Below, one piece after another: positions 1 through 4,790 of a stretch of DNA of 10,022 nucleotides. Numbering within the stretch: the first letter of the stretch is position 1; each line of letters starts with the position of its first letter. The position numbers and the translations under genes are program-made. The notes below the pieces were generated by a model, which did not search any database, was not told where the DNA came from, and saw only the letters and a program-made list of their open reading frames with translations. The stretch is from Methanosarcinaceae archaeon (GTDB lineage Archaea > Halobacteriota > Methanosarcinia > Methanosarcinales > Methanosarcinaceae): the NCBI GenBank assembly GCA_017613335.1, contig JAGAEB010000005.1:1-10022 (forward strand). Direction: 5' to 3'.

Positions 1-251
1 GCTCACTCCGAAATTTTTCCGGCAACGTCCGCCGGGATCCGAAATTTTTCCGGCAACGTCCGCTTGAATCCGAAATTTTCCGGTGACGTCCGCTCACTCC
101 GAAATTTTTCCGGCAACGTCCGCCTGAATCCGAAATTTTTCCGGCAACGTCCGCCTGAATCCGAAATTTTTCCGGCAACGTCCGCCCGACTCCGAAAAAT
201 TTCCGGCAACGTCCGCCTGAATCCGGAAAATTTCCGGTGACGTCCGCGTAA
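1..251. repeat. Tandem repeat array 1, 31-bp units
   Basis: Eight head-to-tail units start at 7, 38, 69, 98, 129, 160, 191 and 222. Most are 31 bp; the unit at 69 is 29 bp and the last is 30 bp. Each has an AT-rich dyad of the form CCG(G)AAAATTTTCCGG, then GGCAACGTCCGC or GGTGACGTCCGC, then a 4-5 base joint (CTGAA, CGGGA, TCAC, CCGAC). The period is close to three helical turns, so the dyads would face the same side of the DNA. The array runs off the left edge of the window. The period is not a multiple of three, so it is not a coding repeat. There is no unique spacer between units, which excludes CRISPR. A protein-binding or recombination role is inference. Confidence 0.93.
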
Positions 252-333
252 TCACATTTTTCCGGTGTTTCTCATCGCCGGCGATCCCGGATACAATTCC
301 TTCATATATTCCGGAGAACGACTCTTCAGGATA

Positions 334-343
334 TTATATAAAA
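334..343 (+). promoter_or_regulatory. TATA box of an orphan promoter
   Basis: TTATATAAAA matches the archaeal TATA consensus. The expected start of transcription lies about 25 bases downstream, near 362-366. No good reading frame follows, so the product could be an untranslated RNA ending near 594. Confidence 0.5.
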
Positions 344-485
344 ATTCATTTAAATGATGCCCGCATTCCGCTTTCTGTCCGGAAGAAGAAATGAAAAACC
401 GTACCAAAAAAAAAGATCACGGCCGATCTTCCTGAAAAAACCGGTCCTGAGACAGGATCCGTTCAGAGGCAGGACAGGACAGCCT

Positions 486-582
486 CAGACGGACTATCAA
501 AGGCCGGGTTTCATCATTCATATTCAGGATATGAATTCGACCCTGAAACAGGCAGACGGACTATCAAAGGCCGGGTTTCATC
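486..582. repeat. Two perfect 30-bp direct repeats, 37-bp spacer
   Basis: Copies at 486-515 and 553-582 are identical over 30 bases, beginning CAGACGGACTATCAAAGG and ending GGGTTTCATC. The 37-bp interval holds a perfect 8-bp inverted repeat, ATTCATAT (516-523) and ATATGAAT (529-536). The copies are 67 bp apart, not a multiple of three, so the repeat acts at the DNA or RNA level. Repeat and spacer lengths fall in the CRISPR range, but there are only two repeats and no cas gene in view. Confidence 0.85.
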
Positions 583-594
583 CCGATATTTTTT
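572..594 (+). terminator. Weak terminator-like hairpin
   Basis: CGGG (572-575) pairs with CCCG (582-585) around a 6-base loop, followed closely by a T-run at 589-594. It uses the end of the second 30-bp direct repeat. The stem is short, so the call is weak. Confidence 0.3.
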
Positions 595-730
595 CTTTCG
601 GAAAAGATGACAGAATACCATCCCCGGAATCCCGAATGAGAGTGAAAGAACGGAAACGTCGGTTCCGGACTGACGGATCCGGGAAATCCGCGACGGATAA
701 CATCAGCCTGAAATCCGGCGGGAATGGTGT

Positions 731-740
731 TATATATAAT
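731..740 (+). promoter_or_regulatory. TATA box for the Panacea gene
   Basis: TATATATAAT sits about 30 bases before the ATG at 767, which places the transcription start near 760-767. The messenger would be leaderless or nearly so. A small dyad, TGTCT (753-757) and AGACA (762-766), lies at the expected start point and abuts the ATG. It could be an autoregulatory site, as is common for toxin-antitoxin operons (inference). Confidence 0.6.
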
Positions 741-766
741 TATATCATTGCCTGTCTTATCAGACA

Positions 767-1234
767 ATGATCGTAAAAGGAGGTGGAAAAACGGAATCTG
801 ATGTACAATATTCTGCAAAAGACGTTTCGGATCATATCATCAATTACTGCAGCTCTGTCGGAAGACCGATCACAAATCTTGAACTCCAGAAAATCCTGTA
901 TTTCGTTGCCGGGGAATTTTTCAGGATCTCCGGAAGAGATATCATTGCAGAAGATTTCGAATCATGGCAGATCGGACCGGTCATCCCGGGCGTGTATGAT
1001 ACGTTTTCGATCTACGGCGGAGACCCGCTTAAACCGGTCAGCACAAAGGCAAAGATCTCACCGGAAGATACGGAGGTCATCAACCGTGTTGTCGACAGAT
1101 GCATCGATATGCCTGCCTGGGAACTTGTCCGGAAAACGAATGAAACGGATCCGTGGAAAAGGACTTATTCCATGTTCGGCAGATGGGCCAGAATTTCAAA
1201 ATACTCGATGAAGAGATATTTTGAAAATCTCTGA
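767..1234 (+). CDS. Panacea-domain (DUF4065) antitoxin-like protein
   Basis: The 155-residue product carries the hallmark Panacea/SocA-type core: NLELQKILYFVAGEFF at about 37-52, then FESWQIGPVIPGVYDTFSIYG at about 64-84, and the C-terminal TNETDPW motif near 124-130. This domain is the neutralising part of PanAT toxin-antitoxin systems, where it inhibits very diverse toxins encoded next door. It is soluble and about the usual length for a stand-alone antitoxin. The downstream gene begins 20 bases after the stop and is the likely cognate partner. The start is uncertain. ATG 767 fits a leaderless messenger from the TATA box at 731-740, but a strong SD (GGAGGTG, 779-785) lies inside the frame and points at an ACG codon at 791, where the conserved domain has not yet begun. 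The family assignment is firm; the antitoxin role is inferred from family and context. Confidence 0.87.
   Translation: MIVKGGGKTESDVQYSAKDVSDHIINYCSSVGRPITNLELQKILYFVAGEFFRISGRDIIAEDFESWQIGPVIPGVYDTFSIYGGDPLKPVSTKAKISPEDTEVINRVVDRCIDMPAWELVRKTNETDPWKRTYSMFGRWARISKYSMKRYFENL
776..786 (+). promoter_or_regulatory. Strong SD displaced inside the Panacea frame
   Basis: AAAGGAGGTGG is nearly a full complement of the archaeal 16S rRNA 3' end. It begins nine bases after the ATG of the frame. The only codon at a suitable distance in frame is ACG (791-793). No in-frame ATG, GTG or TTG follows before the conserved domain. Confidence 0.6.
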
Positions 1235-1254
1235 TCGGGGACGATGTGATTTTT

Positions 1255-2106
1255 ATGACTGCAGGTAAAAAAGAGCAGATCGGAGCTTTCATCGAAAAGC
1301 TGTCACACGGACTGATCAGTGATGAGTATGAACTGAAAGCGTTCCTGAAAGAAACGGCTGCGGTTTATCAAAACGATCCCCGCCATTCATATGCGGATAT
1401 ATTCGATATCGTGTTCCCTTTATTCAACGATCCTGACCGCAAGGGCGACGTTGATGTGATCATATCAAATCTTGATATGATCATTGACAAGCTGTCTGTA
1501 TCCGATCAGATCCTTGCCGGAAAAACAGAAATACTGCGGGATCATATAAATCTCGAATTGCGCAGATATACGGCCTATTCGCAATTGACACTGATGAATG
1601 ATACGGGAGATTTCCTGTTTAAAGGAAAATTAGATGAAATCGAAAGCAGGGTCAGGAAATTCGATGAAATTTCCGATTATTCGGAAGAATTTCAGATAAA
1701 GATCGACAATGCTTCTGCTGAACTGCAGAAAAGGATCGACGATGTTTCCGCTGAACAAAAAAAAAGAAGTGATGCGGCTTCTGCGGAATTAAAGAAAAGG
1801 ATCGACAAGATCTCTTCCTCTTCTCTGACGACTCTTTCGATCTTCGCGGGTATCGTCATCGCATTTACCGGCGCTGTTTCGTTCGAGTCAGATATCCTCG
1901 GGAATCTGAAGGATACGGATCTGAGTACGATCGGTTTTTCAATAAGCCTGACAGGTCTCGTGTTTTTCAATGCGCTCGTTCTGCTGCTCCATTTTATCGC
2001 CGTCTCTTCGGATACGGAAAAGAAAACGCATGCCTGGTCGTTTGTTATCGGCGTGAATGCTTTGCTGATCGCCGTTTTCTGCAGCTCTGTCATTTCTGTG
2101 ATATGA
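1255..2106 (+). CDS. Coiled-coil protein with three C-terminal membrane helices; candidate toxin of the Panacea pair
   Basis: I do not recognise a named family. The 283 residues fall into three parts. A soluble, mostly helical N-terminal region covers about 1-145. A hendecad coiled coil covers 151-188, with three 11-residue repeats (DNASAELQKRI, DDVSAEQKKRS, DAASAELKKRI). A membrane region follows, with helices at about 191-211, 226-250 and 261-283, and the protein ends in the last helix. The charged SSDTEKKTHAW segment lies between helices 2 and 3. The gene sits 20 bases after the Panacea gene with no promoter between, so they are likely cotranscribed. Panacea partners are known to include membrane-acting toxins, so a toxin or abortive-infection effector is plausible (inference). 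I chose ATG 1255, served by a weak GTGAT site at 1246-1250, over GTG 1246. A strong terminator follows at 2123-2158. Confidence 0.75.
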   Translation: MTAGKKEQIGAFIEKLSHGLISDEYELKAFLKETAAVYQNDPRHSYADIFDIVFPLFNDPDRKGDVDVIISNLDMIIDKLSVSDQILAGKTEILRDHINLELRRYTAYSQLTLMNDTGDFLFKGKLDEIESRVRKFDEISDYSEEFQIKIDNASAELQKRIDDVSAEQKKRSDAASAELKKRIDKISSSSLTTLSIFAGIVIAFTGAVSFESDILGNLKDTDLSTIGFSISLTGLVFFNALVLLLHFIAVSSDTEKKTHAWSFVIGVNALLIAVFCSSVISVI

Positions 2107-2122
2107 TGACGTCAAAAAAGAA

Positions 2123-2158
2123 GGCGGCGGATCCGTTCATCCGCAGCCTGTTTTTTTT
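2123..2158 (+). terminator. Intrinsic terminator of the Panacea operon
   Basis: The stem GGC-g-GCGGAT (2123-2132) pairs with ATCCGC-a-GCC (2139-2148), with one G/A mismatch, a 6-base loop and eight Ts at 2151-2158. It starts 16 bases after the stop of the membrane-protein gene and lies directly before array 2. Confidence 0.8.
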
Positions 2159-2167
2159 ATCGGGGAT

Positions 2168-2500
2168 CCTGATCTTTTTTCCGTCAACGTCTGCCTGACT
2201 CCGGAAAATCTCCGTCAACGTCTGCCTGACTCCGGAAAATTTCCGTCAACGTCTGCCTGACTCCGAAAAATTTTCGGTGACGTCCGCTCACTCCGAAAAT
2301 TTTCCGGCAACGTCCGCCGGGATCCGAAATTTTTCCGGCAACGCCCGCCTGACTCCGAAAAATTTTCGGTGACGTCCGCTCACTCCGAAAATTTTCCGGC
2401 AACGTCCGCCTGAATCCGGAAAATTTCCGACAACGTCCGCTCACCCCGAAAATTTTCCGGTGACGTCCGCCTGAATCCGGAATATTTCCGGGAAACCGAC
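2168..2500. repeat. Tandem repeat array 2, 30-31-bp units
   Basis: Units of the same family as array 1 start at 2200, 2231, 2262, 2292, 2323, 2354, 2384, 2415 and 2445, with a partial unit at each end (2168-2199 and 2476-2500). Left units are a variant (CCGTCAACGTCTGC); the central ones match array 1 closely. A block of about 60 bp recurs exactly at 2259-2318 and 2351-2410, giving a 92-bp higher-order period. The stretch 2286-2341 matches positions 1-56 of array 1 with one difference. The array lies between the terminator of the Panacea operon and the promoter of the Rpn-like gene. Confidence 0.93.
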
Positions 2501-2525
2501 ACCAACTGACTATTATATTCAAACA

Positions 2526-2540
2526 TTATATACTATAAAA
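2526..2540 (+). promoter_or_regulatory. TATA region for the Rpn-like gene
   Basis: TTATATACTATAAAA holds two overlapping TATA-like boxes. Their centres place the transcription start near 2557-2564, giving a 5' leader of only a few bases before ATG 2568. No SD is present there, which fits leaderless translation of the full-length protein. Confidence 0.6.
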
Positions 2541-2567
2541 CGATATCAAACAAAAACAAACATAATT

Positions 2568-3557
2568 ATGGATTTAAATAATGACGTTCTCACCCTTTGC
2601 CGGTCAGGAGGAATGAAAACGGCCGAAACAAAAAACAGATTATACCTCAGCATTCCCGAAGACGTCTGTCTCATGGACGACGAATTCATGACGCTTGCCT
2701 TCAGGCAGAGACCCGAGCTCGTTCAGAAGATAATCCGCACTGTTCTGAAAAAACCCGACCTTGAGATTGAGTCGGTCAGTGTGCAGTATAACCTCAGACG
2801 CGCTGACAGGAGCAGGGGTGTCATTCTTGACGTCCTTGCTTCCGGAAAAGACGGCAGAAAATACAACATAGAGATCCAAAAAAGAAAAAAAGACGCCTCT
2901 CCGACTCGTGCGGAATACCATTTCATCGCTCTCGGCGTCGAATTTTCAGAAAAAGGCCGCAGATTTGACGATCTGCCCCATATATACATCATATTTATTA
3001 CAGAGGATGATTATTTTAAATTCGGAGAACCGCTCTATTCAATTGACAAGACGCTCAACGGAAGAGCCGTCCTCACAGAGACCAAAGAACACATGATCTA
3101 TGTCAACGGCTCATGGCAAGGAGACGACGACATAGGCCATCTTGTCCACGATCTGAAATGCGGCGATCATCGGGAAATGTATTTTCCGGAATTCGCACAG
3201 GCCTTCAGAGCCTTCAAAGACACCGAAGGAGGTGAAAAACCCATGGGGATCATAAGAGAAGCCGTCATCGAACTCGTCGAAGAAAGATTACAGGAAGAAA
3301 GAAAGATTGCAGAAGAAGAAAGAAAGATTGCAGAAGAAGAAAGAAAGATTGCAGAAGAAGAAGCTGAAAAAAGAGCTGAAAAAAGAGCTGAAAAAAGAAT
3401 ACAGGAAGAAAGAAAACTCGCAGAAGAACGTATGCAGGAATCGTTCCTCCGTTCGATCAGAAACATTATGGACAAATTCAAATGCACGGCTGAACAGGCA
3501 ATGGACGTCCTGAACATTCCGGTTTCCGAAAGACAGAACTACTACAGACGGCTTTGA
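2568..3557 (+). CDS. Rpn/YhgA-like PD-(D/E)XK nuclease (transposase-related family)
   Basis: The 329-residue product has the layout of the PDDEXK_2 'nuclease family transposase'/Rpn group. An N-terminal helix (MDDEFMTLAFRQRPELVQKII, about 36-56) is followed by the nuclease core, ILDVLASGKDGRKYNIEIQKRK (86-107), with D88 and E102-x-Q104 as the likely metal-binding residues. A middle domain runs to about 225. A highly charged coiled coil follows (about 238-290) with perfect EERKIAE and AEKR repeats, then a C-terminal helical tail ending YYRRL. In bacteria, Rpn proteins are DNA endonucleases linked to recombination and phage defence. Here the gene stands alone between repeat arrays 2 and 3 with its own promoter and terminator. 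ATG 2568 is leaderless-like; the ATG at codon 16 has an SD only one base away and is less likely. An internal start at codon 226 is described separately. Confidence 0.88.
   Translation: MDLNNDVLTLCRSGGMKTAETKNRLYLSIPEDVCLMDDEFMTLAFRQRPELVQKIIRTVLKKPDLEIESVSVQYNLRRADRSRGVILDVLASGKDGRKYNIEIQKRKKDASPTRAEYHFIALGVEFSEKGRRFDDLPHIYIIFITEDDYFKFGEPLYSIDKTLNGRAVLTETKEHMIYVNGSWQGDDDIGHLVHDLKCGDHREMYFPEFAQAFRAFKDTEGGEKPMGIIREAVIELVEERLQEERKIAEEERKIAEEERKIAEEEAEKRAEKRAEKRIQEERKLAEERMQESFLRSIRNIMDKFKCTAEQAMDVLNIPVSERQNYYRRL
3228..3235 (+). promoter_or_regulatory. Internal SD in the Rpn-like gene
   Basis: GGAGGTGA, preceded by AA, is the best SD in the window and complements the archaeal 16S rRNA tail almost perfectly. 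It lies 7 bases before an in-frame ATG at 3243. The full-length start at 2568 has no such site. Confidence 0.65.
3243..3557 (+). CDS. Candidate intragenic small Rpn product (C-terminal tail)
   Basis: Translation from codon 226 of the Rpn-like gene would give a 104-residue protein, MGIIREAVIELVEERLQ through NYYRRL. It contains the coiled coil and the C-terminal helices but no nuclease core. The start has a near-perfect SD at ideal spacing. In E. coli, short proteins translated from within rpn genes equal the C-terminal tail and inhibit the full-length nuclease, acting as intragenic antitoxins. The position, domain content and signal here fit that model. That it is made and acts as an inhibitor is inference. 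Confidence 0.6.
   Translation: MGIIREAVIELVEERLQEERKIAEEERKIAEEERKIAEEEAEKRAEKRAEKRIQEERKLAEERMQESFLRSIRNIMDKFKCTAEQAMDVLNIPVSERQNYYRRL
3294..3398 (+). repeat. In-frame microrepeats in the Rpn coiled coil
   Basis: Three identical 21-bp units (3294-3314, 3315-3335, 3336-3356) encode EERKIAE. After two more E codons, three identical 12-bp units (3363-3374, 3375-3386, 3387-3398) encode AEKR. Both periods are multiples of three, so gain or loss of units would change coiled-coil length without a frameshift. The units are perfect at DNA level, which suggests recent expansion. Confidence 0.92.
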
Positions 3558-3614
3558 AATCAGACACGAAAAAACACTACATCCTGAAAACGATACCTGA
3601 TTCCGGTTCATCCG

Positions 3615-3644
3615 GCTGTCTGTCCGAAGGACAGACAGCTTTTT
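3615..3644 (+). terminator. Intrinsic terminator of the Rpn-like gene
   Basis: A perfect 11-bp stem, GCTGTCTGTCC (3615-3625) with GGACAGACAGC (3629-3639), closes a GAA loop and is followed by TTTTT. It is about 60 bases after the stop codon and directly before array 3. Confidence 0.88.
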
Positions 3645-3647
3645 CTT

Positions 3648-3825
3648 CATTTTCCGTCCGTGTCCGCCGGATCCGATATTTTTCCGGCAACGTCCGCTTG
3701 AATCCGAAATTTTTCCGGCCACGTCCGCTTACCCCAAGAAAAATTCCGCAGGTCCACCTCTCACCCCGGGAAAAATTCCGCAGGTCCACCTCTTACCCCC
3801 CCAAATTTCCGCCTCCGGATCTCAT
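3648..3825. repeat. Tandem repeat array 3, decaying units
   Basis: A partial unit ends at 3671. Two 31-bp units at 3672 and 3703 belong to the same family as arrays 1 and 2. They are followed by two 32-bp variants at 3734 and 3766 (AAAAATTCCGCAGGTCCACC) and a last fragment from 3798. The units become less like the consensus and more C-rich from left to right. Orientation is the same as in the other arrays. It follows the Rpn terminator by a few bases. Confidence 0.85.
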
Positions 3826-3975
3826 CTCCCTCACCTCTCCCGCTTCTTTATTTTTCCCCTTCCCTTTTCCCCCCGTCCCATGATGACCGCCGCCTTTTCC
3901 GTCCGGATTTTATATATCACACCGGATATAATCCGAAAAATACACTTCTCAAAAAAACCGCTATCACTCGACACA

Positions 3976-3997
3976 AAAGCTAACGATCGTTAGCTTT
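3976..3997. promoter_or_regulatory. Perfect 22-bp palindrome, operator-like
   Basis: The half-site AAAGCTAACGA is followed by its exact reverse complement with no spacer. Perfect dyads with a CTAACG..CGTTAG core resemble operators of TetR-type dimeric repressors (family knowledge; the regulator is not in view). It lies 17 bases upstream of a consensus TATA box at 4014-4021, so it may control rightward transcription. Confidence 0.65.
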
Positions 3998-4013
3998 CAG
4001 GATAAAAATCAGC

Positions 4014-4021
4014 TTTATATA
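4014..4021 (+). promoter_or_regulatory. Consensus TATA box downstream of the palindrome
   Basis: TTTATATA matches the archaeal consensus exactly. The expected start is near 4041-4045. An ATG at 4041 opens a frame of only 35 codons that looks random, so the target may be an RNA or a lost gene. Confidence 0.5.
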
Positions 4022-4156
4022 TTTCAAACACCTTTTACCTATGTCTGCCGTCCGGCGCCCGTCATCCCCCGGTCCGGGAGCCCGGGAAATCCCGGAGATC
4101 TGCGGCAAACACCGGCGGTCGTTTCCGGAAAAAGCGACCTCCCGCTGAGGCAGACC

Positions 4157-4230
4157 AAAAAAAAGGCATCAGTCAACGCAACTGACTGATGCCCGGATGC
4201 TTTTCCCTGAGACAAACGCGGAAAAAAGCA
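4157..4230 (-). ncRNA. Small-RNA candidate, copy 1
   Basis: Read on the minus strand, a promoter-like box AAAGGTTAAAAACCTT (about 4247-4262) lies 24 bases before a stem of 10 pairs (4221-4230 with 4198-4207). A short linker and an 11-bp stem follow, GGCATCAGTCA with TGACTGATGCC (4165-4175 with 4183-4193). The RNA ends in eight Us. Two positions in the first stem are G-U pairs in the minus-strand RNA but C/A mismatches on the plus strand, which supports the minus strand. The second stem plus U-run is a textbook terminator. A paralogue lies at 4716-4790. No known RNA family is recognised. Frames across it show no coding sign. Confidence 0.5.
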
Positions 4231-4419
4231 AACGTAAGACACCCTGAAGGTTTTTAACCTTTCTCATGCCGTCATCCCTGACCGCTGCAGCGACGCTTCC
4301 GCCCATCCCCCCGAAACGGATCGTTCCGTCTTTCATCTGCTTTTTTCCGGATGCTGCAGCTCTGTCCGGAGCAACGGCCGTGATCCCGGGTCACAGACAT
4401 GTCCTGAGACGCACAGGTA

Positions 4420-4514
4420 AACTGAAAAGACGGATCCCGGAGACGCCCGGAAACGCCCTCTCCGGCCGCATCCGTCCGTCTGAGGAGACGTTTTCATTTT
4501 CAGTTTATTTTTTT
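4420..4514 (+). ncRNA. Predicted three-way-junction RNA with U-rich end
   Basis: Four perfect helices nest together. P1 pairs 4420-4428 with 4497-4505 (AACTGAAAA/TTTTCAGTT). P2 pairs 4429-4435 with 4470-4476 (GACGGAT/ATCCGTC) and continues as 4437-4443 with 4459-4465 (CCGGAGA/TCTCCGG). P3 pairs 4477-4481 with 4486-4490 (CGTCT/AGACG). P1 stacks directly on P2, and P2 directly on P3. A U-rich run (4506-4514) follows P1 on the plus strand only, which sets the direction. The RNA could extend upstream. No known riboswitch or RNA class is recognised. Confidence 0.4.
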
Positions 4515-4634
4515 CAGCGAAGACACATGAATTTATAAAAAATGATATCCGAAGAACAATATTAAGCTTTCACTCATCTAAAATTACTTTTATATAGAAC
4601 CAAGTCCTCTTTACTTCTGTTTGTCGCCCGACTG

Positions 4635-4705
4635 CCGCTTTTCCCGGATTCCTGATAAAACCGGATATCTTTTGTGAAAGGCCTTCCGGGAAAGCGGTTT
4701 TCCGC
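4635..4705. other. Long hairpin with a competing pairing partner
   Basis: CCGCTTTTCCCGGA (4635-4648) pairs with TCCGGGAAAGCGG (4685-4697) in 13 pairs with one bulged T. Inner short stems are 4651-4653 with 4679-4681 and 4657-4660 with 4670-4673. GCGG at 4694-4697 can instead pair with CCGC at 4702-4705 across TTTT. Such exclusive pairing is seen in RNA switches, but the strand and transcript are unknown. Confidence 0.4.
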
Positions 4706-4715
4706 AACGGCAAAT

Positions 4716-4790
4716 AAAAAAAAGGCATCAGTCACTGGCATGACTGATGCCCGGATACTTTTCCCCTGGTAAACAGCACGGGAAAAAGCA
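4716..4790 (-). ncRNA. Small-RNA candidate, copy 2
   Basis: This is a paralogue of the RNA at 4157-4230. It has the same promoter-like box (about 4808-4824), 26 bases from the presumed start. An 11-pair stem (4780-4790 with 4756-4766) includes two G-U pairs, and the identical terminator stem (4724-4734 with 4741-4751) is followed by eight Us. Relative to copy 1, one G-C pair of the first stem is replaced by G-U, and the loops differ freely, so structure is kept while sequence drifts. The two copies share about 115 bp of aligned sequence, including the linker ATCCGG. Function is unknown. Confidence 0.5.

Larger units (their letters stand above)
252..730. other. Gene-poor stretch with orphan promoter and direct repeats
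   Basis: No convincing protein gene is seen here. The stretch holds a TATA-like promoter (334-343), two direct 30-bp repeats (486-515 and 553-582), a short inverted repeat between them (516-523 with 529-536) and a weak terminator-like hairpin (572-594). A 138-codon open frame spans 354-770, but it has no ribosome site, has unbiased low-complexity composition, starts before the expected transcription start, and overlaps the start of the next gene. The region may be a decayed gene or encode an untranslated RNA of roughly 230 bases. Confidence 0.5.

Noticed and set aside
3..209. Minus-strand open frame through array 1 (68 codons)
   Set aside because: The repeat lacks stops on this strand, and because 31 is not a multiple of three every frame rotates through the array; the 'protein' is a by-product of the repeat.
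354..770. Plus-strand open frame of 138 codons before the Panacea gene
   Set aside because: It starts before the expected transcription start and has no SD. The 30-bp direct repeats within it are in different frames, and it overlaps the next start.
2184..2522. Minus-strand open frame through array 2 (112 codons)
   Set aside because: It has the same cause as in array 1, and its composition is dictated by the DNA repeat. There is no ribosome site.
3288..3722. Minus-strand 144-codon frame over the end of the Rpn-like gene
   Set aside because: Long runs of F, S and C codons are the reverse of the GAA/AAA-rich coiled-coil codons, so it is a shadow frame.
1..3825. CRISPR interpretation of the 31-bp arrays
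   Set aside because: Units are contiguous, with only 4-5 base joints drawn from a few recurring variants; there are no unique spacers.
3554..3883. Plus-strand 109-codon frame after the Rpn-like gene
   Set aside because: It runs through the terminator hairpin and array 3 and is proline/serine-rich only because of the C-rich repeats.
4039..4242. Minus-strand 67-codon frame over small-RNA copy 1
   Set aside because: It reads through a terminator-type hairpin and U-run. Its similarity to the frame over copy 2 follows from the shared RNA stems.
4266..4538. Plus-strand 90-codon frame in the structure-rich region
   Set aside because: It has no SD, its composition looks random, and it runs through the three-way-junction helices.
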